From a virus: a DNA stretch of 64,000 nucleotides. This document shows positions 53,201 to 63,435 of the stretch, piece by piece; the stretch's first letter is position 1, and each line of letters opens with the position of its first letter. Below the pieces are notes generated by a model that did no database searches, was not told where the DNA came from, and saw nothing but the letters and a program-made list of their open reading frames with translations. The stretch covers positions 1 through 64,000 of IMG/VR virus record IMGVR_UViG_3300008216_000009. The stretch is one strand, 5' to 3'. A program made the position numbers and the translations under genes.

Positions 53201-56200
53201 CTAAAGATTTAGTTTTATCTGAAAATGCCTTAACTCCCGGCACAAGTGATGGCACTGCTTTGGGAACTACGTCTCTGATGTGGTCTGACTTATTCCTAGC
53301 AAGTGGGAGTGTAGTCAACTTCAATAATGGAGATGTAACGCTCACTCATTCAGCTAATACTCTTACCTTAGCGGGGGGGACACTAGCTGCTGCCGCCATA
53401 ACAGGCACCACGATTGATGCTTCGACTGACTTTACGATTGGAAGTACGGTTATTACAGACGATGTAATAACTTTCACCCCAAGCTCCAGCGATACCGTAA
53501 CACTGACCTCTTCTACAAATGGAGCCTTTTCACTTGTAACAGTTGATGACGCTGCGGCAGCAGCTAACATTCAGATTACCGCCGATGGGACAGTAGATAT
53601 AGATTCTGCAGGAGTGCTGACCTTAGATTCTGGTGCCGCTATTAATTTAGAGCCAGCGGGGGGATCTGCCATTCTGCTTGATGGGACAATCAGCGTTGAC
53701 GCTGGGGTAGTAACAGGCGCAACAAGCATTACATCCACAGCATTTCTAGGGACTCTTGATGGAGTTGTGGGAGGGAATACTCCCGCTGCAATTACAGGCA
53801 CAGCCATTATAGGCACAACAATAGATGCCACTACCGATTTTACTATCGGTTCTCTTGTTATTACTGATGATTCAATAGTAATGACTCCAACTGCCAGTGA
53901 TACAGTAACTATTGCTGGTGCCGCTAATGGAGCCTTCTCTATTGTTACTGTAGATGCTGGTGCTGCAGCGGCTAATATTCAGATTACTGCCGATGGAACG
54001 GTAGATATAGATTCTGCGGGTGTTCTCACTCTGGATTCAGGAGCGGCGATCAATCTAGAACCTGCGGCAGGGTCTGCGATCCTTTTGGATGGAACTATAA
54101 GTGTCGATGCGGGGGTGGTCACTAATGCGACTAGTATTACTTCAACAGATTTTGTTGGAAATATAACTGGAACCGTTCTTACTGCGACTCAAAACAGTAT
54201 TACCACCATGACGGGTTTGGTTACCACTGGAGCTTTGAATGCTGGTTCTATCACCTCTGGATTCACTTCTATAGATGTAGGATCAGGAGCCATAACCACA
54301 ACTGGCACCGTTACGACTGGTGCGCTTGCCATAAATGGCAACATTACTACAGCCGCTGCTCGTACCTGGACTCTGTTGGATAACGATGCCACTGCTCTTA
54401 GTTTTGATGCTTCTGGTAAAACAGGTATGCTCGTTTTTGATACTAGAAATGGTTCTGAACGAGTAACTCTGAGTGGCAATGTGTTGGTATCTGGAGACTT
54501 TGAGGTAGCTGGTTCTAGTACAACAGTCAGTACGACTGTCATAGTTGCCGATCCATTAGTAGCTCTGGCAACGACTAACACTGGCAATGCAGTTGATATT
54601 GGATTTTTTGGTAGGTATCGCACAAATGGTACAAACCTCTACACAGGGTTTGTTTGGGATGCAAACGTTTCCAAGTACATTCTTTTCCATGGAAATCAGG
54701 CTGCACCTGACACAACTGTAAACACAGGTGGAACAGGGTACACCGCTTCTACACTAGTTCTTGGAACTCTTGAGTCATCGAATATTGCTGCCCATACCTT
54801 AACGGGTAAGCTGACTGCTGGTTCTGTAGAGATAGAAGGATCAGGTTTCGATATAAATGGCGGAGATATGACTGGTGTCACTATCTCTGGAGCTTTGACA
54901 TGGTCTGCTGCCCAGGATTTAAACAATCAGGCGTTAACTAATATCAATGTGGATTCGGGTGCTATAGATGGAGTAACTCTAGGCACTAACTCTGCAATAA
55001 CTAATGCAGTTATTGATGATGTGGCTATCAATGGCAAGGTAATCACTATGACAGGTAGTGCCAGTGATACTGCGACCATGACCGCAGCCACTAACGGTGC
55101 TTTTTCTCTCGTTACGGTTGATGCTGCTGCCGCTGCTGCAAATATCCAAATCACGGCAGACGGAACAGTGGATATAGATTCCGCTGGAGCATTAACACTG
55201 GATTCTGGGGCTGCGATTAATCTGGAACCTGCCTCTGGGTCTGTAATCTTGTTGGACGGCACAATAAGTGTTGATGCTGGTGTAGTAACGGGAGTTACGG
55301 CGTTTACCTCCGCTACGATTGATGCTACTACTGATTTTACGATTGGTTCCCTTATTATTACTGACGATCAGATACAAATGACTCCAACTGCCAGCGATAC
55401 AATAACTATTGCTGGCGCAGCTAATGGAGCCTTTTCTATTGTTACCGTCGATGACGCAGCGGCTGCTGCCAACATTCAGATCACTGCTGATGGTACGGTA
55501 GACATTGATTCAGCGGGAGTCCTGACATTAGACTCAGGTGCTGCTATCAATATAGAACCTGCGGGTGGGTCCGCTATTTTACTTGATGGCACTATTAGTA
55601 TAGATGCGGGAGTGGTGACCGGGGCGACCAGCATCACTTCTACGGCATTTCTAGGTACTCTTGATGGCGTTATAGGAGGAAACACCCCTGCGGCGATTAC
55701 AGGTACAACCATTGATGCAACTACTGACTTTACTATAGGTAGTACGGTTATTACTGACGATGTAATCACATTTACTCCAAGTTCTAGTGACACTGTAACT
55801 ATGACCTCCAGTACGAATGGAGCCTTTTCCTTAGTTACAGTTGACAATGCCGCTGCTGCTGCAAATATCCAAATTACAGCGGATGGAACTGTAGATATAG
55901 ACTCAGCGGGTGTTCTCACTCTGGATTCAGGAGCGGCTATTAACATAGAACCTGCTGGTGGTTCTGCCATTCTGCTCGACGGAACTATCAGTATTGATGC
56001 AGGTGTGGTTATTGGAGCAACCAGCATCACTTCCACTAATTTTGTAGGAACTGTCACTACAGCTACTCAAAATAGTATTACCACTATGACGGGCTTGGTT
56101 ACTACAGGAGCCTTGAACTCAGGTTCAATAGCCAGTGGGTTTGGGGCAATAGATATTGGTTCGGATAACCTAACTGCCACAGGCACGATATCGCTGGGAG

Positions 56201-57459
56201 CGACCAGTTTTAACGATCAGAACCTGACAAATGTAGGGGGCATAGCATTAGATACGATTACTTCTGATGCTGGTGCTGGAATCACTATTACGCCTACTAC
56301 GGATACTTTCTTTTCTAATGGTACTGGTGTGGTAATAGGACATACGGCTCAGTTGACTGTTTCCGCTGCAGACGGTGCTACTCCCCGTCAACCAGAGTTT
56401 CAGATAGCTGGAACTGTAGGCACTATAGATGGGGCAGCATTGATTACCACCTTCAATACGAATGGGGCGGGTATTGGGAACGCATCGACATTGAATTTCG
56501 CTAAGAGTAGAGGCAGTTTTGGTACTGTTGGCACGGCAGTGGGGGTTACTGATTCTCTTGGTACGATAGTTGCATATGGTGATGATGGTACTGATATGTA
56601 TTCACCTGCCGCAGCCATTCATTTTGAGGTTGATGGCACAGTTGGAACGGGTGTAATGCCAGGGAAAATAGCGTTCTACACGACTCCAGCTAGTTCAGAA
56701 GCTTTAGCAGAGAGAGTGCGTATTGATGCTCTTGGTCGTGTCTTTATAGGGGACACTACTATTGGCACTTCGGTAGATATGGATACAGCGGGATTGGTCA
56801 TAAATCAAGCAGGTGGGGATAAGCATATATTGGCTCTTAAATCATCCGATGTGGGTCATGGTATGACCACCGTTGCCGAGACTGATACTTATGGTTTTAT
56901 TGAGAAGAGCGATACTATGGGTGGTTTACGTATAGAAGGTCTTAAAGCTTCTGGTGGCACTCATTCTGGATTATCCATGAGGGGTGTCATAGATGGTACG
57001 CAAAACAGCACTAAAGGGACTGCTGGGACTGGCACTATAACTTTAGATACTGCCATTAGGAATGGAACTGGGGTAACAGCAGTAGGAGCTAACGGTAATA
57101 TATTTTCTATTCGAAATAATGGAGCGACTAGGTTCATATTTGATGCTGAAGGCGATTTTTATTCAGATGCCAGTATCAATGCTGATTTCTACGATGACTA
57201 CAATGACCCTGTGCTAGTAAGAGATTTGGATTTAGCCATTACGCAGCGGTTTGATCAGTGGACTCAGTACAACAGGGCAGATGTGGAGAGAGCCAAGTTA
57301 GTTCACTTCGATGAGAAGGATCAGCCCTTCGTTAACTGGACTAGGGTATGGAAGCTCCACAATGGTGCAATCTGGCAATTATATGAGAAAATGGAGAGGT
57401 TAGAAGAAGAGAATAAGTCCTTGAAAGAAAATCTCTCAAAGATGTTGACGGAGGGTTAA
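50263..57459 (+). CDS. Giant tail-fibre protein 1
   Basis: 2398 aa of repetitive beta structure. A unit of about 60 residues centred on NIQITADGTVDIDSAG and LTLDSGAAINLEPA, SAILLDGTIS occurs six times between about 52930 and 56010; other short repeats (DDNAFISLLAPTSSGI type) occur in the first third. The C-terminus (NKRF-like LAITQRFDQW, then KMERLEEENKSLKENLSKML) ends in a coiled coil for trimerisation. Fibre role is inferred from size, repeats and location. Confidence 0.85.
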   Translation: MPVDLRQISFYPLKRQYIVSDSEPGIEVVQSGSGAYLKCTDENDAVVFQVANDGLISSAAGAAEYSTLQSSSGTPITLVAQGSNQDVRFMHTANSTANVMMFLDGATKHMSIGGAHDSTPDSRLHVFGATAGSVTAVTDTIITAENDDNAFISLLAPTSSGILFGDVADADIGRITYTHSDNALNLYVSASQQFAYTDATLQFKKATSLTTSAGALTIAPVSGAHLDLTLGGAGDLRVNTSQLYVDTSAARVGVNTATPSAGLEVVVSESATVPALMVQNSFNAASNQVAVFRGSNRGTAADNDSSYITYEMEDSAGNMVEVGRQIWQINDVTSNTKDSKFTWQVMVNNTLTDMLEISSSAAAVPTATFASGDAIFNDNVSIRLGTAGVEADLSSNGTDVKWEFAATADLLIGRASSPAPDGLVHIWAATAGSVQAPTDSLLTLEKDDNAYITFLAPTVSGINFGDAADNNVGSITYTHSSNTLNTTINAASQLNHTDGAFAFAKATTVSTSSGTLTINAFTAGGAINFASQAMTSVDINSGTIGGVTIDGTSTATADVTFNDNVKVTLGTGGDVDVYYDATDMVINTRVAGTGDLVTHSQIVWGTGVAVTAADYSIGRDADGTNQMHLNVPSSSGWEFSINDTAKLTYATGAFNFTEATSITTSAGQLTIDGAGGVVINEDGDDEDFRIETNSNANTLVIDANTFGGTGSIGLGNAVVNTAYLRIAPIAITSTADQPYAAVRIAPVGVTVPSGTSSVVSSLTVVEPVISATGTVTVAATVYIQNAPTEGTNDYALFVDAGATRLDGTLTASGGGALTGTWSDLGTVSTIDINGGSIDGITLGTNAAVTQAVIDDIDLNGKVITMTGSSSDTAVFTAGTNGTLSIVTTDAAAAAANIQITADGTVDIDSAGVLTLDSGAAINLEPAAGSAILLDGTISIDGGAVTGVVSIFQTDVKIGEDDETKIDFETVNTINFYVNNAKDLVLSENALTPGTSDGTALGTTSLMWSDLFLASGSVVNFNNGDVTLTHSANTLTLAGGTLAAAAITGTTIDASTDFTIGSTVITDDVITFTPSSSDTVTLTSSTNGAFSLVTVDDAAAAANIQITADGTVDIDSAGVLTLDSGAAINLEPAGGSAILLDGTISVDAGVVTGATSITSTAFLGTLDGVVGGNTPAAITGTAIIGTTIDATTDFTIGSLVITDDSIVMTPTASDTVTIAGAANGAFSIVTVDAGAAAANIQITADGTVDIDSAGVLTLDSGAAINLEPAAGSAILLDGTISVDAGVVTNATSITSTDFVGNITGTVLTATQNSITTMTGLVTTGALNAGSITSGFTSIDVGSGAITTTGTVTTGALAINGNITTAAARTWTLLDNDATALSFDASGKTGMLVFDTRNGSERVTLSGNVLVSGDFEVAGSSTTVSTTVIVADPLVALATTNTGNAVDIGFFGRYRTNGTNLYTGFVWDANVSKYILFHGNQAAPDTTVNTGGTGYTASTLVLGTLESSNIAAHTLTGKLTAGSVEIEGSGFDINGGDMTGVTISGALTWSAAQDLNNQALTNINVDSGAIDGVTLGTNSAITNAVIDDVAINGKVITMTGSASDTATMTAATNGAFSLVTVDAAAAAANIQITADGTVDIDSAGALTLDSGAAINLEPASGSVILLDGTISVDAGVVTGVTAFTSATIDATTDFTIGSLIITDDQIQMTPTASDTITIAGAANGAFSIVTVDDAAAAANIQITADGTVDIDSAGVLTLDSGAAINIEPAGGSAILLDGTISIDAGVVTGATSITSTAFLGTLDGVIGGNTPAAITGTTIDATTDFTIGSTVITDDVITFTPSSSDTVTMTSSTNGAFSLVTVDNAAAAANIQITADGTVDIDSAGVLTLDSGAAINIEPAGGSAILLDGTISIDAGVVIGATSITSTNFVGTVTTATQNSITTMTGLVTTGALNSGSIASGFGAIDIGSDNLTATGTISLGATSFNDQNLTNVGGIALDTITSDAGAGITITPTTDTFFSNGTGVVIGHTAQLTVSAADGATPRQPEFQIAGTVGTIDGAALITTFNTNGAGIGNASTLNFAKSRGSFGTVGTAVGVTDSLGTIVAYGDDGTDMYSPAAAIHFEVDGTVGTGVMPGKIAFYTTPASSEALAERVRIDALGRVFIGDTTIGTSVDMDTAGLVINQAGGDKHILALKSSDVGHGMTTVAETDTYGFIEKSDTMGGLRIEGLKASGGTHSGLSMRGVIDGTQNSTKGTAGTGTITLDTAIRNGTGVTAVGANGNIFSIRNNGATRFIFDAEGDFYSDASINADFYDDYNDPVLVRDLDLAITQRFDQWTQYNRADVERAKLVHFDEKDQPFVNWTRVWKLHNGAIWQLYEKMERLEEENKSLKENLSKMLTEG

Positions 57460-60400
57460 ATGGGAATCTCTCTATCAGGTTTAACTGAATCATCTACTGG
57501 AAATCTGACCATCTCTGCTGGATCAGGTAATGATGTCCTGATTGGGAATGGTTCAACTCAGATTTTTATAGATGGCGGCACTGATACTTTAGGTATTGGT
57601 GGCACTGCGGTATCAGGATCACGCCTTAACATCGAGACTGGGGCGGTTGCCCTAGATTTTATTACTTCTACTGGCACGGCGGTCAATGTGATCGCTGACA
57701 CTGTCAATGATACTAGCGGTGCAGCTACGCTTGCTATTGTTCCTACTGTCCAGATAGGGGTAATGACATATACCTCTACCAACTCTATGACTTATACCGA
57801 CACAGCTTCTTTATATATTGCTGGGATTCCCGCTGCTTCCACTAATGTAACGTTCACGAATGCTGCATATGCGCTCTGGGTTGATGCTGGAGCAGTTAGA
57901 TTTGATGATCGCACATTCTGGATCGGTGGCATCGCTTACGAATTTCCCGCAGACAATGGCAATGCAAATGAGATGTTGTTAACTGATGGGAGCGGGAACC
58001 TTTCCTGGTCGTCAGTAGCCAGTGCTTCCGTGGCTACTACGGTAACGGTTACAGACAATGAGGACACAAATGAGAACAATCTGATTCCATTTGTAGCCAA
58101 CGCAGCTACTTCTACTGGCAATCATGGACTGGAGATGGATGGAGATTTCACCTACAGTCCCAATACAGGAAGGCTTACTGCTACCCAGCTATCTGGAACC
58201 CTGCAAACTGCGGCTCAAGGTAATGTTACTAGTCTTGGAACTTTGACTGGGTTGGGTTTATCGGGCGACATTTCACTTGCTGCTGCTGCTATCGTTTGGA
58301 CGAGTGGCGCAACTACCGTTGGTAGTGAATATAGTATTCAGCAAGACTCTGCTGGGACTGACCATCTTCAGTTTAATGTGCCAAGTGGTAAGGGATTCAA
58401 GTTCTCCATAAATGCTGTTGAAGAGGTTATTTGGTCTACAGGGGCACTTGCTTTTCAGCAAGCAACGACTCTCAGTACAACGGCAGGTAACTTAACTCTT
58501 TCTGCTGCTACTGGAGCGGATGTACTGATTGGTGATAACGCTACGATTTTATATGTGGATGGTGGTACAGGTACTGTAGGTATTGGAGCAGCAGCCACTG
58601 CGATCAATCAGGTAAAGATTGCAAGTGCACTTGAAACTGCAGACAGCAATATGCTCTACGCCTATAGGAGTTACACGGACGCTACCAATAACACCATTCA
58701 GGGCATTAGGGTAGAGCAACAGAGAGGTAGAACCAGTGCAGCCTTTACAGGCAGTTCTCTTGGTATAAAAGTCACCAATCAGTTAGCGGATGGCAACAGG
58801 CAAGCATGGACTAGAGCGGTTGGTGGTTTAGTTGGCGTTGATGTGTTGTTGGGTTCTGGTGGCGCAAACGCTACAGGTACTGTGACGGCAGCGGTAGGAT
58901 TTAACTCCTATATTACGATGGCTGGCTATGGTGCTAATGCGACTACCACCAATTATATAGGCTTTAGGGACGCTGGCTTGGGTAATGGGACAACTACCAA
59001 TAGGTATGGTTTTTATGTAGCCGAAACTTCTGGAACAGTTACCAACAATTACGGACTTTATGTAGAAGAATTAACTCAAGGTAGCTCCCTAGACTATTCT
59101 ATCTATACCGCTGGTGCTACGCCAAGCTATTTTGGTGGCAATGTAACTCTAGCTGGCAGTAGTAATAACAACACTGTCTTAGATATACAGGTTCCCGGTA
59201 CTGGTGATCCGACAATAACCTTTACTGGTGCTGGTACTTCAGTTGATTGGCATATAGGTGTTGATAACAGTCATGCTAGCGAGGGTTTATATCTTGGTAA
59301 GGGAACTGCGGTTGGAACTGATGCTTATATAAGACTTGATGGAAGATACTCTGCTGGGAGTTTCCTAATAGGGTTGGCCCATGACCCTGCCGCTATCACT
59401 TTAGCTGAAGCATCTAATTCTCGTCTATATATGACATACATTGCGGGAAATACCGTAAGGTTCACTGGCGGCACACAGATGACTTCAGTAGACGGGTCTA
59501 CTCTTTATGTAGATGCACCCAGTCTTGTAAGTGGAAATAATGCTGCCATAACAATAGATGCATATAACACTATCTATACAAAAACTCCTCGTGAAAATGA
59601 TGGTTACGTTGCCCTCACTACTGCCGCAGCAATAAGAATTTCTGATGGCGGCAATGCTAGTCATCCCGCTGCAAATAACATTGGTTTATATGTAGAAAGT
59701 TTAACTACTGGTACTAATGATTATAGTGTTTATACTGCTGGTACTACACCAAGTAATTTTGGTGGGGCCATCCACGCTGACGGTGCTATAACTGGTGCTA
59801 GTTCATTGGATATTGCTGGTAGGGCTGCTATCGGTTCTGGCGCAAGCGTTGGAGCAACTACTGGGCTGCATGTCAACGAGCAACAGACAGACCCTGCTGG
59901 CCTTGTAGGAACCATCTCGTACATTATTCCCACACTGTCTTCTGGAGCGAGTGCGAATATCTTTCAAGGCTTCCGTGTAGTCAACGATCTACGTGGTAAC
60001 CAGAACTATACAGAGACAGAGAATGGGGCGCAGACAGGGAATGCTGGCATCAGCATAGATATGATTAATCGGGCTACTGCCACTGTCACTGAAATGTTCG
60101 GAGTGACTGCCCATATCAGGAAATTTTCAACTGGAGCGGTGACAACCGCAGCAGCTTACAAGGTCGGAACTTGGGGAAACTTCAACTCAACTAATGCCAT
60201 TACTACTTTAAGCGGATTGCATGTTACCAACCCGACTGCGACAGGAGGGATAACTACCCTCTATGGTATCAAGATAGATGACCTGACGACTGCTGGTACG
60301 GAGTGGTCAGTCTACACTGGTTCAGCCCCAAGTTATTTTGGTGGGTCGGTTACTGCAACTAGCACGATTTCCCATACCGGGGCATCCCACAACCACGAAC

Positions 60401-62031
60401 TCGATGGTAGCGGCGGCTCTGTCTCGCATCTAATCTCAAACACCGGGACGGCTGCGAATGATGTGGCGTATCTGGAGTTAAAGACCGCAGGGGTTACTCA
60501 CGGGACATATACGGCTCCACATGTTCGCTTTACCACTGGCGCAGGGGCATCACCACATAATTGGTACACAGGCACTGACCTGACGCAGTACGAAGCTGAC
60601 ACGTTCCATATCGGGACTGGCACTACCGTTGGGAGCAATGCGAGGGTTTCCATCAGTAGCCAGAATGGTCGTAATGTACCGGGGTTCCGAATAGACCCAA
60701 CAGACTGGACTTCTAGCGGGACGACCAGCGATGTGGGTGGGTACACGTTCAGAACTCTGGCGCATAACATCACTTGGAGCAGCGACCCAGGTGATAACAA
60801 TGGGGCGAAGTGGCAGATTAACTCGATGGCGGGCGGGACGATGGTGAACAGTTCCTCCGCTCAGACGTTTGGTTCGGCGATGGGAGCGACTACACTTCAC
60901 GTCACCCCGCCTTCGGCTGGTTCTAACATCACGTTCACCCACGCTTCGGGTATCAATATCGCCAACGTCGCATCGGCAGGGACGACCACGAATCTGTACG
61001 GCATATATATTGATGACCTGAGTGGCGGTGCCACTAACTATGCTATTTATACCGCTGGGAGTGATGCCGTTAGTCTTGGTGGTGTCGTAACTATTCGTGG
61101 TAGTCAATCGTACCTTGAAGTTTTGGAGGCTCCTCAAAATAATGGTGTAACCATAAAAGGGAACGCTAATCCAGCCTTGCTTATTCAAGAAGACAGTCAA
61201 GAACAGTGGATACTCTATGGTGCTGGTAGTGGGTTATATTTGAAGCGGGATGGGACTATACAGTGGGCTTTCTTTGCAGATGGTGACATGCACCCCTACG
61301 GTCATATAAGGATGAAAAATAGTAAAGCTATTTATGATGTAGGAGCTAGTGGTAACAACTGGACGGCAAATGCTCTGACTATTACAGGTACATATAACGG
61401 TGAACAGAGTCTCCAGGTTTGGAATACGGATAATGATGTGTCACACACAACCTCTCATTCACTGCTGTATCTGGTGACTTTTGGGTCAGGCGACTCTAAA
61501 ATTAAATACGCCACTGGGGTCAATTTTTCACATGGAATTGACCATAGCGAAAGCCGTTGGGTGCTGTCTCGTGGTCATGCTCTTGGCAGCACTGATGTCA
61601 TGCGTGTTACTACTGCCGGGGCAACTACATTCGACTCCGTAGGTTCAGAGTTTACCCCTGACTATGTTTGTGATAGTTGTGGCAGGGCCGAGATAGAATC
61701 CTTTGAGTGCTGTGGCACAGTAGCATGGCATGATGATGTTCTGGCCCTCAGAGAGATGAAACTTAGCCAATCAGGTATTGACCATATGGCTAAACTTGGT
61801 GTCCTTGAGATTGATGGCCCCGATGATGCAGACCCCGGCTGGACGGGCATCAACTATCAGAAGGCGCAGTACTTCACTTGGGCTGGCATGTACCAGAACC
61901 GCCAGCGGATGGATGCTCAGTACGATGAACACGAAAGTCGTTTTGGTGAAAAAATACGGAAATTAGAAACCCTTCTCAAAAAGATGCTGGGTGAAAAAGA
62001 ATATACCTTACTCATGGATCAGATTGAGTAG
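57460..62031 (+). CDS. Giant tail-fibre protein 2
   Basis: 1523 aa starting directly after fibre 1; GGAGGG lies in the end of that gene. Related beta repeats (GNDVLIGNGSTQIFIDGGTD, TNNYGLYVEELTQGSSLDYS-type) fill most of the length. Near the C-terminus CDSCGRAEIESFECCG looks like a zinc knuckle, followed by a long helix and coiled coil (ESRFGEKIRKLETLLKKML). Composition rises in GC in 60.0-61.0 kb. Distal receptor-binding fibre likely. Confidence 0.84.
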   Translation: MGISLSGLTESSTGNLTISAGSGNDVLIGNGSTQIFIDGGTDTLGIGGTAVSGSRLNIETGAVALDFITSTGTAVNVIADTVNDTSGAATLAIVPTVQIGVMTYTSTNSMTYTDTASLYIAGIPAASTNVTFTNAAYALWVDAGAVRFDDRTFWIGGIAYEFPADNGNANEMLLTDGSGNLSWSSVASASVATTVTVTDNEDTNENNLIPFVANAATSTGNHGLEMDGDFTYSPNTGRLTATQLSGTLQTAAQGNVTSLGTLTGLGLSGDISLAAAAIVWTSGATTVGSEYSIQQDSAGTDHLQFNVPSGKGFKFSINAVEEVIWSTGALAFQQATTLSTTAGNLTLSAATGADVLIGDNATILYVDGGTGTVGIGAAATAINQVKIASALETADSNMLYAYRSYTDATNNTIQGIRVEQQRGRTSAAFTGSSLGIKVTNQLADGNRQAWTRAVGGLVGVDVLLGSGGANATGTVTAAVGFNSYITMAGYGANATTTNYIGFRDAGLGNGTTTNRYGFYVAETSGTVTNNYGLYVEELTQGSSLDYSIYTAGATPSYFGGNVTLAGSSNNNTVLDIQVPGTGDPTITFTGAGTSVDWHIGVDNSHASEGLYLGKGTAVGTDAYIRLDGRYSAGSFLIGLAHDPAAITLAEASNSRLYMTYIAGNTVRFTGGTQMTSVDGSTLYVDAPSLVSGNNAAITIDAYNTIYTKTPRENDGYVALTTAAAIRISDGGNASHPAANNIGLYVESLTTGTNDYSVYTAGTTPSNFGGAIHADGAITGASSLDIAGRAAIGSGASVGATTGLHVNEQQTDPAGLVGTISYIIPTLSSGASANIFQGFRVVNDLRGNQNYTETENGAQTGNAGISIDMINRATATVTEMFGVTAHIRKFSTGAVTTAAAYKVGTWGNFNSTNAITTLSGLHVTNPTATGGITTLYGIKIDDLTTAGTEWSVYTGSAPSYFGGSVTATSTISHTGASHNHELDGSGGSVSHLISNTGTAANDVAYLELKTAGVTHGTYTAPHVRFTTGAGASPHNWYTGTDLTQYEADTFHIGTGTTVGSNARVSISSQNGRNVPGFRIDPTDWTSSGTTSDVGGYTFRTLAHNITWSSDPGDNNGAKWQINSMAGGTMVNSSSAQTFGSAMGATTLHVTPPSAGSNITFTHASGINIANVASAGTTTNLYGIYIDDLSGGATNYAIYTAGSDAVSLGGVVTIRGSQSYLEVLEAPQNNGVTIKGNANPALLIQEDSQEQWILYGAGSGLYLKRDGTIQWAFFADGDMHPYGHIRMKNSKAIYDVGASGNNWTANALTITGTYNGEQSLQVWNTDNDVSHTTSHSLLYLVTFGSGDSKIKYATGVNFSHGIDHSESRWVLSRGHALGSTDVMRVTTAGATTFDSVGSEFTPDYVCDSCGRAEIESFECCGTVAWHDDVLALREMKLSQSGIDHMAKLGVLEIDGPDDADPGWTGINYQKAQYFTWAGMYQNRQRMDAQYDEHESRFGEKIRKLETLLKKMLGEKEYTLLMDQIE

Positions 62032-62058
62032 AGAATAATTTATTTAAAGGAGGTTAAG

Positions 62059-62256
62059 ATGACAAACGATGAAGCATTAGAGATATTAAGGATTAAAGTA
62101 AATGCGGTAAATGACGCAATTAATGATATTAATAAATATAGAGCAGAATCAGTTAGCTGGCTTAATGATTATAAGACTACTGTTAAGGATTTAGTTAAAG
62201 CAAATGCAGTTACTGTAGGGGCTAACCTTTCTGCGTGGGAAGGGTTGGATAGCTAA
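62059..62256 (+). CDS. Small helical protein after the fibres
   Basis: 65 aa, helical (EALEILRIKVNAVNDAINDI), behind a perfect AAAGGAGG site. Could be a fibre chaperone or connector; no family recognised. Confidence 0.72.
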   Translation: MTNDEALEILRIKVNAVNDAINDINKYRAESVSWLNDYKTTVKDLVKANAVTVGANLSAWEGLDS

Positions 62257-62296
62257 AAGGTAGTAAAATAATATGATAGGGGAGATGTAACTTTTT

Positions 62297-62794
62297 ATGT
62301 CTGATGTACATAATGAGGATATGATTCTTAGTTTGAACACCGCTCTTTCTAGTGTGAGAGAGGCATTGGATACAACTGTTAAAATTGAGCAAGATCCTAG
62401 TATGTCTACGAGTGATCGTAATTCCAATGTAGTTATAGTGAAAGCTGCCGTCGCCAATGCGATAAGTACTTTACAGAACTGTGGCAGTGAGAACTTTTTA
62501 GGTACTGCATCTCCCGATCCTCAGGTCACAACGCTCAATGTGATTGGGGCGGGTACTTTTGTGGCAGGTTCCGGTGATGTTAATTTACTTGCTGCGGCTG
62601 ACTTTATGGATCATAATGGGGTTGTTACCGCCACTTCCGAAGAGGTGACCGTGGTTTGGGCTAGTTCGGATAGCAGTATAGGTCCTGTAAATTCATCTAG
62701 TGGTATTTTTACTCCGTTAGCTCCAGGAAATATCACAATCTCTGCTAGATATGTTAATGGAGCAGTCGCTAGTGTTCCGATGATTGTTACATAA
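62297..62794 (+). CDS. Virion protein with bacterial Ig-like domain
   Basis: 165 aa. Helical N-terminal 70 residues, then a beta domain ending EEVTVVWASSDSSIG, GIFTPLAPGNITISARY, the signature of Big_2-type Ig-like domains found on phage surface proteins. Weak binding to host surface is the usual role. Confidence 0.75.
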   Translation: MSDVHNEDMILSLNTALSSVREALDTTVKIEQDPSMSTSDRNSNVVIVKAAVANAISTLQNCGSENFLGTASPDPQVTTLNVIGAGTFVAGSGDVNLLAAADFMDHNGVVTATSEEVTVVWASSDSSIGPVNSSSGIFTPLAPGNITISARYVNGAVASVPMIVT

Positions 62795-62856
62795 GATGAA
62801 GTATAATGTTGTTAGGTTAGGGACGGAATTATTTTATAAAGGTTGGAGGTAAGGAC

Positions 62857-63435
62857 ATGGTTACGGGAAAAGCAGATATAAATGTAGTGTCGGATGATGA
62901 GGATAGGGGGCCATTGGTAGAGGATGAGGATTTTGCTGCAGCGAAAGCTTCTATAGAAGAGAAGGCAGAGAGTCTTGGTGACAGTCCTGAAGATGTACTG
63001 GCCTTTTTAGAGGCCGATGAGGATGAGGAATCAGAGGAGTCGTATTACGATTCACGTGTCCCTATTGCTAGGGATATACGTCCTGTGATTGCGGCATGGC
63101 ATGAGTATAAGAATGCTATGGCGCAGGTCAAGACAACTTATAAGTTGTGGAAAATAGAAGCTAATGATCTTGGTGGAGAAAGTGATCAGCGTCGAGATGC
63201 AATAGTACAGAATGCCGCTAGGATTAAAAGGGCTTTGGATGTTATTGAAAAAGAACTTAAGGAAGTATTCCCTAAGCTAAAAGGAGCCGCTTTTTTGACC
63301 CGTTCTGAAATCATAGTTTTGCCTAGGTGGATGCATAAATTGTTAGGAATAACTATTGAAGCCAGTGCCGATGAACGTGAATCGGCCCAGGCAGACCTAC
63401 AAAAACAATTGGATGGAGCAAACGAAGCAGAATGA
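62857..63435 (+). CDS. Acidic helical protein, function unknown
   Basis: 192 aa. Acidic N-terminal third (DDEDRGPLVEDEDF, then EADEDEESEES) and a helical, more basic body (HEYKNAMAQVKTTYKLWKIE). GGAGG precedes the ATG. Possibly a tail assembly or scaffold-type protein. Confidence 0.7.
   Translation: MVTGKADINVVSDDEDRGPLVEDEDFAAAKASIEEKAESLGDSPEDVLAFLEADEDEESEESYYDSRVPIARDIRPVIAAWHEYKNAMAQVKTTYKLWKIEANDLGGESDQRRDAIVQNAARIKRALDVIEKELKEVFPKLKGAAFLTRSEIIVLPRWMHKLLGITIEASADERESAQADLQKQLDGANEAE

Noticed and set aside
50431-57782. Many open frames on the minus strand under the giant fibres
   Set aside because: They are repeats of one another because the fibre gene repeats, and their Val/Ala/Pro-rich products are shadows of the plus-strand codons.
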